DNA of 64,000 nucleotides from Seonamhaeicola algicola. GTDB lineage: Bacteria; Bacteroidota; Bacteroidia; Flavobacteriales; Flavobacteriaceae. How positions within the stretch are numbered: position 1 is the first letter of the stretch; the number at the start of each line of letters is the position of its first letter. Shown here piece after piece: positions 54,302-64,000 of the stretch. The stretch is from the NCBI RefSeq assembly GCF_007997385.1, contig NZ_VOSC01000033.1:186775-250774 (forward strand), in the 5' to 3' direction. The translations under genes were made by a program, and so were the position numbers. Under the pieces are notes generated by a model. That model was not told where the DNA came from, searched no databases, and worked only from the letters and a program-made list of their open reading frames with translations.

Positions 54302-54916
54302 ATGCATATAGCTATTGCCGGAAATATAGGAGCTGGAAAAACAACTCTAACCAAATTACTTGCAAAACATTACAATTGGGAACCTCAACTTGAAGATGTT
54401 GTTGACAACCCATATTTAGATGACTTTTACAACCAAATGGAACGTTGGAGCTTTAACCTGCAAGTGTATTTTTTAAATAGCAGATTTAGACAAGTATTAC
54501 AAATTAGAGAAAGCGGCAAAAAAATAATACAAGACAGAACCATATATGAAGATGCTCACATTTTTGCACCTAACCTTCATGCTATGGGATTAATGACTAA
54601 TAGAGATTTTGAAAATTACAAATCGTTATTTGAGTTGATGGAATCTTTGGTACAGGGCCCTGATTTATTAATTTATTTACGAAGCTCTATACCCAATTTA
54701 GTAGCGCAAATTCATAAACGCGGCAGAGATTACGAAAACTCTATTAGTATTGATTACTTAAGTAGATTAAACGAACGCTATGAGGCTTGGATTCATGGCT
54801 ACAAAAACGGAAAACTAGTTATCATTGATGTTGACAATTTAGATTTTGTTGATAAACCAGAAGATTTAGGCACCGTAATTAACACAATTGATGCAGAAAT
54901 ACATGGGTTGTTTTAG
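54302..54916 (+). CDS. Deoxynucleoside kinase (dAdo/dGuo type)
   Basis: A 204-residue nucleotide-salvage kinase. P-loop AGNIGAGKTTLTKLL at the start, the RWSFNLQVYFL substrate region, the DR motif in QDRTIYEDAHIF and a lid-type segment HKRGRDYENSIS. It phosphorylates deoxynucleosides in the cytoplasm; the specific base is not set by sequence. Confidence 0.93.
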   Translation: MHIAIAGNIGAGKTTLTKLLAKHYNWEPQLEDVVDNPYLDDFYNQMERWSFNLQVYFLNSRFRQVLQIRESGKKIIQDRTIYEDAHIFAPNLHAMGLMTNRDFENYKSLFELMESLVQGPDLLIYLRSSIPNLVAQIHKRGRDYENSISIDYLSRLNERYEAWIHGYKNGKLVIIDVDNLDFVDKPEDLGTVINTIDAEIHGLF

Positions 54917-54937
54917 TTGTTAAACCCAAAACTCACT

Positions 54938-56647
54938 CTACTCTACTGTAAAATACGTTTTTTCGGATATGTACCTTCCGTACATATTATAACCACTCAA
55001 TATTACTTCAAATACACCTTTAACATCTGATGTAAAAAATGTTATAGTTTTTTCTTCACCATTTAATTTTACATTAGGACACCACAATAACTGACTTCTA
55101 AAGTCTGGTATTCTTTTAAGCTCTGTACTATTTTCGTCATAATTTGGCGAAAAGTACTTTTTTTGAGGTTGTATTAATTTTAGCGTGTAATTGGTAAGCC
55201 CCTCTATTTCAAAACCATCAACAAAAGCATTTCCTGATTTAGTTTTAATATCAATAACACCATAATAAATTTTAGGTCCATAAAAGTAAGCGCCTTTAAT
55301 TAGGCCTATTTCTTCTATTTTGTAAGGGTCATAGTCTACTATAAATTTTTCATCTTGTATAAGCACACCATCAAGTAATAGCAATGGTTTATATTCTGAA
55401 AACGGATGATTATTTCCTTCATTATGATATATTTTGAAAATATAATTGTCTTCCTTTTTTCTTAAAGCTGCACCTTCAACAACTTCAATAAAAGTTTCTT
55501 TTATTGTCTTAAATCTTGTGTAATCATCTAGTTTATAAACCACTGATTTTTCGGCTAAAAAATTATGGTTAGCAACAACTGGCTTTATGCTATCTGCCTT
55601 AGAAATATGATATGCGTTTTCTATTTGATTGTTAATACTTTGAGTTATAATCCAATCCTTTAATTCCGCATTAAACTGTAAGTTTTTAAAAATCAAATCT
55701 TTAGGTTTTGATGCGTTTTTATTATGTATCTTAAAACTATAATTAAGTAAACTATCACCTATTACCTGAAAATAAACTTGTGTATTTAAATAATTTTCGT
55801 GTATGTTGAAAAGAAAATTTCCTAAACTATCTGTTACTACATTTTTATAAATATAGTTTTCACCAGGAATACTTAATGCTATTTTTTTATTAGCAGCAGT
55901 ATTTCCTAAGTTATCGTATACAACCCCCGATATTATCTCCCCTCTAATTTCAGGAAGCACAAAGCCTTTGCTGTTTGCAAATATTCTTTTGCTTTTTGAA
56001 TTTACTTCGCTAGCTTCTATTGATATATTGTTTGCTTTTCTAACTGACAGTGTAAAATTACCTATTAAATCTGTAACTTTTAAAGTAACTTTTTTTCGAG
56101 TTGCATAGGTTTGGGCATCTAACTTTAAAACATCACTTTTCTTATTATTTAAATGACTATTAGCAAGCAAGCCTAGTTTTGTTTTGTTTGAGTTTAAACC
56201 AATGAAGCTTGAATTATTGAATGGGTTAATAATATAAATATCCGTTTCTGAAAACTGATTATCGCTATTTTTCATCCACTGGGTATATGTAATTAGTTTG
56301 TAGTGTCCAGTTTCTACTGTAGGAGACACAAAAAAATCTCCTGACCCCATACCCTTTTCAAGTTTTATTTTATGACTGAAAATTGAATTATTTTTGCTAG
56401 AGTACAACTCTACATAAGCCACCTTACTTAAACTACTCAATGCATTATGCTTATTTACTAAACAAAACAATTTATAATTTAGGGTTTCGCCTGCTAATAA
56501 AACATTTGTGTTTATTACAACAGAAATTTCCTCGTTTGGTATTTCATTTACCATACGTGATTCTATTGCAAGCTTATTGTTTTGAGCTATAGTAGTAATA
56601 TAGCATAAACAAAACATTATTATTGTGTATTTAACTTTAATTATCAT
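54938..56647 (-). CDS. Secreted MG2-like protein with a receptor-plug-like segment
   Basis: A 569-residue exported protein. The frame extends to an ATG at 56659, but the ATG at 56647 overlaps the upstream stop as TAATG, which supports translational coupling. After the signal peptide an MG2-type domain is likely (VVINTNVLLAGETLNYKLF), then a carboxypeptidase-regulatory-like part (GEIISGVVYDNLGNTAANKKI) and a DGVLIQDEKFI/YYGVIDIKTK segment resembling a TonB plug. Last gene of the outer-membrane operon starting at 61385. Function unknown. Confidence 0.7.
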   Translation of the reverse strand: MIIKVKYTIIMFCLCYITTIAQNNKLAIESRMVNEIPNEEISVVINTNVLLAGETLNYKLFCLVNKHNALSSLSKVAYVELYSSKNNSIFSHKIKLEKGMGSGDFFVSPTVETGHYKLITYTQWMKNSDNQFSETDIYIINPFNNSSFIGLNSNKTKLGLLANSHLNNKKSDVLKLDAQTYATRKKVTLKVTDLIGNFTLSVRKANNISIEASEVNSKSKRIFANSKGFVLPEIRGEIISGVVYDNLGNTAANKKIALSIPGENYIYKNVVTDSLGNFLFNIHENYLNTQVYFQVIGDSLLNYSFKIHNKNASKPKDLIFKNLQFNAELKDWIITQSINNQIENAYHISKADSIKPVVANHNFLAEKSVVYKLDDYTRFKTIKETFIEVVEGAALRKKEDNYIFKIYHNEGNNHPFSEYKPLLLLDGVLIQDEKFIVDYDPYKIEEIGLIKGAYFYGPKIYYGVIDIKTKSGNAFVDGFEIEGLTNYTLKLIQPQKKYFSPNYDENSTELKRIPDFRSQLLWCPNVKLNGEEKTITFFTSDVKGVFEVILSGYNMYGRYISEKTYFTVE

Positions 56648-57864
56648 TAGTCTTCCCAAAAAATAGGTTTTTCATTTGATGCAAATGTTGAGCAATCACC
56701 ACAATGCGGTGGAACAACAAACACATCGCATGCATCTTGTCCGTAATATTTATATCCTTTAACTGATAATAGCCAAAATAAATATGCTCTTCCATTCTCA
56801 GCATTAGGGTCTGTTGCTGCATAATTTAATGTTCTTAAATCATCACAATTATATATATATTCAGGCTTATCAATTTCAAACTCAGAATAATCAAAAAAAA
56901 CCCTTTTGGTAGTTATTGATGAAACATCAAAAAAACCAATAACTTTTTTATTATCATTATCCTTTAGAGATATATTCCCTTTAACAAACCCTGGTTGATT
57001 ATCTGTTAGTAGGTTTTTGTCTCCTCCCAACTCTTCTAATACCTTATAGAAATTATTAGCATCAGCAGACTGTATGTATTGCTTAACTAGAATACTATAT
57101 CTATCCCTTAAAACGTGACTAGAAACAGGTATAAACCTTACTGGAAACTCTGATACTTTTGATTCATCTAGACCGTTTAAACTAGTTACTATAATGTCAT
57201 TAGAATAGTTGGTTGAATAACATGTTTTCTGGTTTTCTGGTCTTGCTATTAACTCGGGGTCTCCTGCACAAAATGGCTGTGTACCCTGTTCTTTCCAGTT
57301 ATCTAAATCTATATCATATCTATAAAATAATTCAGTTTCTATTTTATAAGTTTCTTCATATTCATACCTAAAATAATTTGCATCATTAGAAGTATCTTCA
57401 CTATCAACAAGAACTTGAACACCTAATTCTCCTTCAATATTAATTAGTTTAGTGTTAATTTCTTCTATAGCAACTGAAGACGGCAAAAACTCATCTGTTG
57501 ACATATACTCATCTCCTTTAGAATCTTTAATTTTCAGCATATAAGAAACACCTTCTTGGGCCTGAAATTCTTGATTTGATTTATAAAGCCCATTTTCAAT
57601 ATGCGAAAACGTATATGTTTCATTTACGCTTGTTATTATTGACACATTTGCATTAGTTTCATAAACAGGAACACTACCTTCTTCTAACTTAAAAGTTCTA
57701 GACAGTTTTATTTCTTGGTTTTTAAGTTCGTTTGTTATGGTAGCTTCTACAACTAAAACATCTTCAAAAGACTCTGTTACTAAAGCAAAGGGTTCCGTGC
57801 AATTATAAATTACATTTGCCAAAAGGCATAATATTATAGTTTTACAATAGGTTTTCAACTTCAT
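56647..57864 (-). CDS. DUF4249 lipoprotein
   Basis: A 405-residue lipoprotein (lipobox VIYNC, Cys22) with the DUF4249 start FEDVLVVEATITNELKNQEIKLSRTF and a Cys-rich C-terminus (CDVFVVPPHCGDCSTFAS). The family commonly pairs with TonB receptors such as the one ending 1 bp upstream; it may be a surface partner. Function unknown. Confidence 0.88.
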   Translation of the reverse strand: MKLKTYCKTIILCLLANVIYNCTEPFALVTESFEDVLVVEATITNELKNQEIKLSRTFKLEEGSVPVYETNANVSIITSVNETYTFSHIENGLYKSNQEFQAQEGVSYMLKIKDSKGDEYMSTDEFLPSSVAIEEINTKLINIEGELGVQVLVDSEDTSNDANYFRYEYEETYKIETELFYRYDIDLDNWKEQGTQPFCAGDPELIARPENQKTCYSTNYSNDIIVTSLNGLDESKVSEFPVRFIPVSSHVLRDRYSILVKQYIQSADANNFYKVLEELGGDKNLLTDNQPGFVKGNISLKDNDNKKVIGFFDVSSITTKRVFFDYSEFEIDKPEYIYNCDDLRTLNYAATDPNAENGRAYLFWLLSVKGYKYYGQDACDVFVVPPHCGDCSTFASNEKPIFWED

Positions 57865-57865
57865 T

Positions 57866-60658
57866 TTAAAACTTAAAATTATATGTTATTGTTGGTACAG
57901 GCACTGAAAAAATAGATGATTTATAACCTTTTATCTGTCCATCTTCATTTACAAAGAACACTGAGTAAGGATTGTTTCTACCAAGTACGTTGTAAACGGA
58001 AATATTCCAAAAACTATGTGCTAGCTTTTGGTTTTTATGATTTCCTTCAATGTTAACCCCTAAATCTAGCCTGTAATAATCTGGTACTCTAAACTTATTT
58101 CTATCGCTATACAATACATGCTCTGTGTTATTATGAATGTATTTTCCAACAGGATATGTTATTGGCCTTCCTGATTGATAATTAAAGTTCATTGAGAAAC
58201 TAAAACGTTTAGTTAATTTGTAATTAGACACTAAATTAACATCATGAGGTCTATCTTGGTTTGCTGCAAAATACGCACCATTATTTACTCTATTGGTTAA
58301 AAACTCACTATCAAGTTTAACTAAAGTTCTAGAATACGAATAGGCTAACCAACCGTTTAATCTTCCTTCTTTTTTCTTTAATAAAAACTCTAAACCATAC
58401 GCTTTACCATCTCCTTGTAACAGTTCAGTTTCAATAGTTTTATTAAGAAGTAAATTAGCACCCACTTTAAAATCTAGCAGATTTTTCATTTTTTTATAGT
58501 ACCCCTCTAAACTAACCTCATAAACATCATTTTCAGAATTTTTAAAAATTCCTAATGAAACTTGTTGAGCTCTTTGAGGTTCAATATTTAAATCTGACAA
58601 CTTCCAAGAATCTATTGGTGATGCTGTTGTATTTGTAGATAATAAATGAGAATACTGTATGGTATTGTTAAATGATGCTTTAATGGATGAGGTTGGACTT
58701 AAAAAATAACGTGCCGATAACCTTACCTCAGGCCCGCCGTATGTTTTTATGAATTCGTTATTATTATATTGTTTTACCTCAATAACAGACTCTTCACTTT
58801 TGGGCACATTGGCCGCATATATATTTTGGCTACTTTTACCTAAAGCTGTAAAGGTTGATAGCCTTATACCAAAATCTAAACTAAGTGCATCATTTACTTT
58901 AAATATATCTGATAAAAAAAGCGCAGACTCTAAACCTTTTTCTTTACTAACGGTTTCTTTTGTTATTATTGACTCTGGCCCAATAGGCCTTATTTCACCT
59001 GGATTTATAGCATATAACTTACTACTTAAACCATATGTAAATTTATGTTTTTTATTATGCAAATACCTTGCTTTTAACTTTACTTGAGTTTCATTTATTT
59101 TGTATCCGAAATCAAAATTTCTATTAAAATTACCTTCATAAATTATATTGAATTTATATTCACTTGTAGCCAACTGCAATGAGGCAGAGTTTTTATCATT
59201 AAAAACATGATTCCATTTTAATGACCCTAATTTATTGCCATAATCAAAAACTGAGTCTGAAGTTATACTAAACCTATCATTACTAAAATATCCTGTAGCC
59301 TGAATTGTGTTTTTGTCATCAATTTTATGTTCATATTTTATTAGTGCATCATAAAATGACGCCGTACTATTTTGCAGGTTTTTATTTTTTGCGGCTTTTA
59401 GTACCCAATCTGAATACGTTGCTCTCACCCCTACAAGCAATGCTGCTTTTTCTTTAACTACGGGCACTTCTAACATTAAATTACCTGTAACTGGCCCAAT
59501 ATTACCTTCGCCTGAAAATTCTTTTTTATTAATTTCTTTTGTTGATATATTAATTACTGATGAAAGTTTACCACCATACTCTGCTGGTATGCTTCCTTTA
59601 TAAATATCTACGCTTCCGGTAGCAAACGGATTTACTGCTGAAAAAACACCAAAAAAATGCGACGGATTATAAATGGCAGCACCATCAAACAACATAAGGT
59701 TTTGGTCTACTTTTCCACCTCTTACGCTATAACCCAATGCGCCTTCGCCAGCAGTTTTAATACCTGGCATGGTGGTTGCTACTTTTAAAACATCGCGTTC
59801 ACCTAAAACTAATGGAATATTTTTTATGCCTTTTACATCTATTGAGGTAACGCCAACCTCAACACTTTTAACATTTTCATTTTTACTAGAGTTAATTACC
59901 ACCTCATCTAAAGCGTTGGTGTCTTCAATTAATTTAAAGTTTAAAACACCATTACCGTAAACAACTATTTGTTTTTTTGTTTTACCATAACTTAATGATG
60001 ATGTTTCTAAAACACTGTAGCCTTTTGGAACTTTTATTTTATAAAAACCATTATTATTTGTTGTAGAATTTATACTTGTTCCTGAAATAAAAACACTTAA
60101 ATTCTCAATAGGTTTTAACGTTTTCACATCTGTTATAACACCAGAGAGTTCAAAATACTTCTTTGAGCTATTTTTGTTTTCTTTACCTATATAAAAAACC
60201 TTATTTTTATTTGAGTTTAAATTAGTGCTTGTATATTGTTTTTGTAAAACAGCAACTTCTTCTTCATTAGGCGCTTTAGCTACTGCCTCTTCTACTTTAA
60301 AATAGTTTTCTGGCAAATAATCTCTAACCACACTATTTTTTGTTAAAATTACTTTTGAATCAATTATGAAATAATTTAGAGGTGTTTCGGCTAAAATACT
60401 TTCTAAAACATCTTTGATTGTTGTATTGCTAAAGTTTTCATTTACACTAACATTATTTACCCAATCATTTTCAAAATAGAAGGTATAATTTGTTGCTTTT
60501 TCTATTTTTAAAATAGCTTCGTACAACGTTGAGTTATTTAAATTAAGTGTTTTAATTTCTTGTGATTGCCCCAAAGACTTCAAAGAAATTAACGTAAAAA
60601 CTAATGTAATTTTGATTGCTTTAAAAAAAGCCATCTTTTTTAATGGTATATTAATCAT
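57866..60658 (-). CDS. TonB-dependent receptor with secretin/TonB short N-terminal domain
   Basis: A 930-residue receptor. Signal peptide to about residue 31, then an STN-like domain (NNSTLYEAILKIEKATNYTFYF), a carboxypeptidase-regulatory-like domain (about 170-250), plug (DQNLMLFDGAAIYNPSHFFGVFSA) and barrel ending in VPTITYNFKF. STN domains are typical of FecA-type receptors that also signal to anti-sigma factors, but no sigma/anti-sigma pair is seen here. The start overlaps the upstream gene by 8 bp (ATGATTAA). Confidence 0.9.
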   Translation of the reverse strand: MINIPLKKMAFFKAIKITLVFTLISLKSLGQSQEIKTLNLNNSTLYEAILKIEKATNYTFYFENDWVNNVSVNENFSNTTIKDVLESILAETPLNYFIIDSKVILTKNSVVRDYLPENYFKVEEAVAKAPNEEEVAVLQKQYTSTNLNSNKNKVFYIGKENKNSSKKYFELSGVITDVKTLKPIENLSVFISGTSINSTTNNNGFYKIKVPKGYSVLETSSLSYGKTKKQIVVYGNGVLNFKLIEDTNALDEVVINSSKNENVKSVEVGVTSIDVKGIKNIPLVLGERDVLKVATTMPGIKTAGEGALGYSVRGGKVDQNLMLFDGAAIYNPSHFFGVFSAVNPFATGSVDIYKGSIPAEYGGKLSSVINISTKEINKKEFSGEGNIGPVTGNLMLEVPVVKEKAALLVGVRATYSDWVLKAAKNKNLQNSTASFYDALIKYEHKIDDKNTIQATGYFSNDRFSITSDSVFDYGNKLGSLKWNHVFNDKNSASLQLATSEYKFNIIYEGNFNRNFDFGYKINETQVKLKARYLHNKKHKFTYGLSSKLYAINPGEIRPIGPESIITKETVSKEKGLESALFLSDIFKVNDALSLDFGIRLSTFTALGKSSQNIYAANVPKSEESVIEVKQYNNNEFIKTYGGPEVRLSARYFLSPTSSIKASFNNTIQYSHLLSTNTTASPIDSWKLSDLNIEPQRAQQVSLGIFKNSENDVYEVSLEGYYKKMKNLLDFKVGANLLLNKTIETELLQGDGKAYGLEFLLKKKEGRLNGWLAYSYSRTLVKLDSEFLTNRVNNGAYFAANQDRPHDVNLVSNYKLTKRFSFSMNFNYQSGRPITYPVGKYIHNNTEHVLYSDRNKFRVPDYYRLDLGVNIEGNHKNQKLAHSFWNISVYNVLGRNNPYSVFFVNEDGQIKGYKSSIFSVPVPTITYNFKF

Positions 60659-61385
60659 TTAAAGTATCTAGATGTCTGAATAAGTTGTGATAAAACTTTT
60701 GCTTATCAGCTTTTCTTAAAATTTTATTTTTTTTGAAGAACTGCTTTATTTCTTTCTCTTTTGCTGGAAATGATTTTAGGGCTTGTTTTTTTGTGGCTAT
60801 ATGGTAGTAGTTACTATTATTACCAACAATGTAGTTTTCATAACGCCTGAAACTATATACAATTCTACCATCTAAATGTTCTTCTATAACTTCTTTTTGA
60901 TGTTTTACATAAAAAGAAAAATGAGTTCCTTTATATTGCTCTTCAAAAAAACCATTAGCATAAACAGATGATGCTATTGCGTTAGATTTTGGTAACTTCA
61001 CAAAAGTTTTTCCTAAAACCGAAAAGTTGCTCAATAAAGAAGAATTTAAACTTAATAAATTAACCTTTTCATTTATGTATTTTACTAATACCAGATCATC
61101 AACCAAATTATATTTTAATTCAATATCAAAATAAGGCTGATGGTTGTAAGTTACAGTTCCTTTTAAAAAATCATAAACACCAAAAAATTTATTGTTTGTT
61201 TTTGAAGTTCTAATAAGTTCAGGGTGTTCATCTAAAAATTCTTTGCCATTATAAACTTCTAAATTTTCAGTTTGAACATAAGCATCAAATAAAGCGTAAA
61301 ATTTAGAATTCTGATTAGTATTTTGCGAAATACATATGTTTACAAAAAACAAAAAGACCACATGAAAATGGAATTTATATTTCAT
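60651..61385 (-). CDS. Secreted protein of unknown function, first gene of the receptor operon
   Basis: A 244-residue exported protein (signal ending near CISQN). Charged, Lys/Asn-rich, with LVKYINEKVNLLSLNSS and HFSFYVKHQKEVIEEH segments and a helical, basic C-terminus. The stop overlaps the receptor start by 8 bp, so the two are coupled. I do not recognise the family; similar small genes often precede DUF4249-linked receptors. Confidence 0.65.
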   Translation of the reverse strand: MKYKFHFHVVFLFFVNICISQNTNQNSKFYALFDAYVQTENLEVYNGKEFLDEHPELIRTSKTNNKFFGVYDFLKGTVTYNHQPYFDIELKYNLVDDLVLVKYINEKVNLLSLNSSLLSNFSVLGKTFVKLPKSNAIASSVYANGFFEEQYKGTHFSFYVKHQKEVIEEHLDGRIVYSFRRYENYIVGNNSNYYHIATKKQALKSFPAKEKEIKQFFKKNKILRKADKQKFYHNLFRHLDTLND

Positions 61386-61501
61386 AGTTAGGGTTAAAAT
61401 TCCGAATAAATATAGCTGTTTATTTAATTTTAGTAACCAATAGATAAAACTTTAACATTTCTATTTTCTTATGAATTATTCTTACAATAATAATTATCAC
61501 A

Positions 61502-61531
61502 AAAAAACCACGCCTTACAGCGTGGTTTTTT
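61502..61531. terminator. Terminator after hppA
   Basis: A 12-bp stem (61502-61513 with 61520-61531), core CCACGC/GCGTGG, loop CTTACA, with A and T runs. It lies 33 bp beyond the hppA stop on the leftward strand. Confidence 0.9.
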
Positions 61532-61563
61532 GTGGTAAAATTTAGTTTAGTTTGTAAAAGTGG

Positions 61564-63903
61564 CTATCCGTTATTTTTAAGCGCATCAATACGCGCTTTT
61601 ACTTCTTGTTCAGTTCCTTTAAACGTTTCATATGTAGTTTTGGCTTCGCCGTTTTGTGTAGTAACCACCGTAACAATGGCTTTTGCAGTACCATCATCAA
61701 GATTCGTCATATCAACCTTCACTTCTTTTGTTATTTCAACCATTTCAACATCTTCATTACTGGTATTATTATAAGCTTGTACCGTCTCATTTGACACTAA
61801 ACTTGGTGCAATTACCAACGCAACAACACTCATAAGCTTTAATAATATATTTAACGAAGGGCCAGATGTATCTTTAAAAGGATCTCCAACCGTATCTCCT
61901 ACAACCGCAGCTTTATGTGCATCAGTTCCTTTCCTACCTTGTTCTTCAATTGTTTTTTTAGCATTATCCCAAGCGCCTCCGGCATTAGATTGAAAAATTG
62001 CCATAAGCACACCACAAGTAGTTACACCCGCAAGTAAACCGCCTAACATTTCGGCACCTCCAATAAAACCTACAGCAACAGGTACTGCAATAGCTAATAA
62101 ACCTGGCAATACCATTTCTTTAATAGACGCTTGTGTTGATATAGCTACACATTTATCATATTCTGCAACACCATTGGCGGCATCAAAAATCTTTCTATCT
62201 GCTTCGGTAGCTTTACTCATATCAGAATCATACTTACGCATTACCTCTAAAGCTGCTTTTAAAGCTGGTATATCTCTAAACTGACGACGAACCTCTTCAA
62301 TCATAGCCATGGCAGCTCTACCAACCGCATTCATTGATAAGGCTGAAAACACAAATGGCAACATACCTCCTATTAATAAACCTGCCATAATATCTGGTCT
62401 AGATACATCAATAGACGCTACACCTGCAGTTTCCATAAACGCAGCAAACAGAGCCAATGCTGTTAATGCTGCCGATGCTATTGCAAACCCTTTACCAATA
62501 GCCGCTGTAGTGTTACCTACTGCATCTAACTTATCAGTACGTTCTCTAACTTCAGGATCTAACTCTGCCATTTCAGCAATACCTCCTGCGTTATCAGAAA
62601 TTGGTCCGTAAGCATCTACTGCTAATTGAATACCTGTATTGGCTAACATACCTACGGCAGCAATTGCAATACCGTATAAGCCTGCAAAATGGTGCGACAC
62701 TAAAATTGCCGCAGCTATTAAAAGAATTGGGAACATTGTAGACATCATACCTACACCTAAACCAGAAATGATATTGGTAGCTGCACCAGTTTCAGATTGT
62801 TTTACAATAGAATTTACTGGTTTTGTGCCAGTACCTGTATAATATTCGGTTACTTTTCCAACAGCTAAACCAGCCACTAAACCAGCCAATGTTGCGTAAA
62901 ATACACCCATTGCTCCAAATGGTAATCCTTCAACTTCTGCAGGAATAAAATTTGTTATTAAAAAATAAGATGCTACAAGCATTAACCCCGCAGAACCAAA
63001 CTCGCCAATATTTAAAGCAGCATGTGGTGAACCGCCTTCTTTAACTTTTACAAAAAATGTTCCTATTATAGACATAATAATACCTACTGCTGCTAGGGCT
63101 AGTGGTAAATACACAGCACCTAAACCATCAAAACCAGGTGTTACAATTAAGGCTCCTAAAACCATTGTACCAATAATAGACCCCACGTAAGACTCAAATA
63201 AATCGGCCCCCATACCAGCAACATCTCCTACATTATCACCAACGTTATCGGCAATAGTTGCCGGGTTTAACGGATGATCTTCAGGAATACCTGCTTCAAC
63301 TTTACCAACTAAATCGGCACCAACATCGGCAGCTTTGGTATAAATACCACCACCAACACGCGCAAATAACGCTATAGATGAAGCTCCAAGAGAAAAACCA
63401 GAAAGTACATTTAAAACTTCAGTTATTTCCCAACCTTGGCCGCTATAAATCATAAACAAACCACTTAAGCCTAAAACGCCCAAACCTACAACACCTAAAC
63501 CCATAACGGCTCCTCCTGCAAAAGCAACTTCTAAAGCTTTTCCTAAAGATGTTCTAGCTGCACTTGTAGTGCGCACATTGGCTTTTGTTGCCACCTTCAT
63601 ACCAATAAAACCAGCTAAAGCTGAACAAATAGCTCCAACTATAAATGACACGGCAACCATACCATTTGAGCCAACTTCATTAGCTCCTTTAAAATATAAT
63701 AACACAGCTACAGCTGCTACAAAGATTGATAAAATTTTATACTCTGCTTTTAAGAAAGACATGGCGCCATCTGCAATATTTTTGGCTATTTCTTTCATGG
63801 TATCTGTACCTTGATCTTGTTTGGACACCCAAGCACTTTTAATAAAAACAAATGCTAACGCTAACACGCCAAAAAGCGGTAAAAAGTCTACTATTAATTC
63901 CAT
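61564..63903 (-). CDS. hppA: Membrane-bound K+-dependent ion-translocating pyrophosphatase
   Basis: Couples pyrophosphate hydrolysis to Na+ and/or H+ pumping. The 779-residue protein has about 15-16 hydrophobic helices, the substrate motifs [40 protein letters not shown] and the C-terminal [16 protein letters not shown]. Residues GNTTAA (463-468) carry Ala where potassium-independent enzymes have Lys, so potassium dependence is expected. Residues about 704-779 are a hydrophilic extension after the last helix, absent from most family members. Ion specificity is not decided. Confidence 0.94.
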   Translation of the reverse strand: MELIVDFLPLFGVLALAFVFIKSAWVSKQDQGTDTMKEIAKNIADGAMSFLKAEYKILSIFVAAVAVLLYFKGANEVGSNGMVAVSFIVGAICSALAGFIGMKVATKANVRTTSAARTSLGKALEVAFAGGAVMGLGVVGLGVLGLSGLFMIYSGQGWEITEVLNVLSGFSLGASSIALFARVGGGIYTKAADVGADLVGKVEAGIPEDHPLNPATIADNVGDNVGDVAGMGADLFESYVGSIIGTMVLGALIVTPGFDGLGAVYLPLALAAVGIIMSIIGTFFVKVKEGGSPHAALNIGEFGSAGLMLVASYFLITNFIPAEVEGLPFGAMGVFYATLAGLVAGLAVGKVTEYYTGTGTKPVNSIVKQSETGAATNIISGLGVGMMSTMFPILLIAAAILVSHHFAGLYGIAIAAVGMLANTGIQLAVDAYGPISDNAGGIAEMAELDPEVRERTDKLDAVGNTTAAIGKGFAIASAALTALALFAAFMETAGVASIDVSRPDIMAGLLIGGMLPFVFSALSMNAVGRAAMAMIEEVRRQFRDIPALKAALEVMRKYDSDMSKATEADRKIFDAANGVAEYDKCVAISTQASIKEMVLPGLLAIAVPVAVGFIGGAEMLGGLLAGVTTCGVLMAIFQSNAGGAWDNAKKTIEEQGRKGTDAHKAAVVGDTVGDPFKDTSGPSLNILLKLMSVVALVIAPSLVSNETVQAYNNTSNEDVEMVEITKEVKVDMTNLDDGTAKAIVTVVTTQNGEAKTTYETFKGTEQEVKARIDALKNNG

Positions 63904-64000
63904 ATTTTTTATGTTAGTTATTAAGTTAAAAATTAATGCGAATAAAAGTAGGAAAATAAAAGTGATAAAAAAAGCATGATTTAATTAAAGATTATTCATT
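63904..64000. other. Right edge, no gene seen
   Basis: About 97 bp of A/T-rich DNA upstream of hppA. It should contain the hppA promoter, but no convincing -7 box is visible. Confidence 0.4.

Noticed and set aside
1-64000. CRISPR array, prophage or insertion sequence
   Set aside because: No regularly spaced direct repeats, integrase, transposase or phage genes were seen.

Overview
The window looks like a chromosome segment of a marine-type member of the Flavobacteriaceae (Bacteroidota). The grounds are the low G+C content, many TonB-dependent receptors with carboxypeptidase-regulatory-like N-terminal domains, lipoproteins with Bacteroidota-style lipoboxes, a GLPGLI-family protein, a DUF4249 lipoprotein, and the TAnnTTTG type of -7 promoter box. 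No phage, insertion sequence or CRISPR array is seen. Nearly all genes are intact and follow family lengths; one gene is cut by the left edge.

Layout. (1) 0-5.2 kb: an edge-truncated DoxX-like membrane protein, a vanadium-haloperoxidase-like lipoprotein, and a LytTR response regulator convergent and overlapping with a hybrid histidine kinase. (2) 5.3-16.9 kb: a leftward arginine/proline super-operon, GNAT-argG-argC-proC-argD-proA-proB-argF'-argB-argE-argH. It has a predicted structured leader of about 280 nt, and its spacers carry short hairpin repeats. ArgF' has Ala at the residue that separates N-acetyl- from N-succinyl-ornithine transcarbamylases, which points to succinylated intermediates. 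(3) 17.1-37.1 kb: a catabolic cluster for glycosides. The leftward arm has a DUF1080 hydrolase, two TIM-barrel sugar isomerases, a Gfo/Idh/MocA oxidoreductase, an MFS transporter and an AraC regulator. The rightward arm has two GMC dehydrogenase/small-subunit pairs, two more DUF1080 proteins, a TMEM220-like protein, a TonB receptor without SusD, and a beta-propeller protein fused to a blue-copper domain; an azurin gene converges on its end. (4) 37.2-44.1 kb: a leftward ilvD-ilvB-ilvN-ilvC-ilvA operon for branched-chain amino acids.

(5) 44.6-48.9 kb: metK preceded by a SAM-II-like riboswitch, an HPP-family membrane protein, a GNAT/RimK-like ATP-grasp fusion and tRNA-Tyr. (6) 49-54.9 kb: a PAS protein with a degenerate kinase helix, an outer-membrane receptor with its GLPGLI partner, a secreted protein of unknown function and a deoxynucleoside kinase. 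(7) 54.9-61.4 kb: a four-gene leftward outer-membrane operon (unknown secreted protein, FecA-type TonB receptor, DUF4249 lipoprotein, MG2-like protein). (8) 61.5-63.9 kb: a potassium-dependent membrane pyrophosphatase with an unusual C-terminal extension.

How it may work together: the 17-37 kb cluster fits an oxidative 3-keto-glycoside route. Glycosides enter by the TonB receptor, are oxidised at C3 by exported GMC dehydrogenases, and are split by DUF1080 hydrolases; 3-keto-sugars then enter by the MFS carrier and are processed by the isomerases and the NAD(P)-dependent oxidoreductase. Copper proteins may take the electrons. The family assignments are well supported; the pathway order and the copper link are inference.
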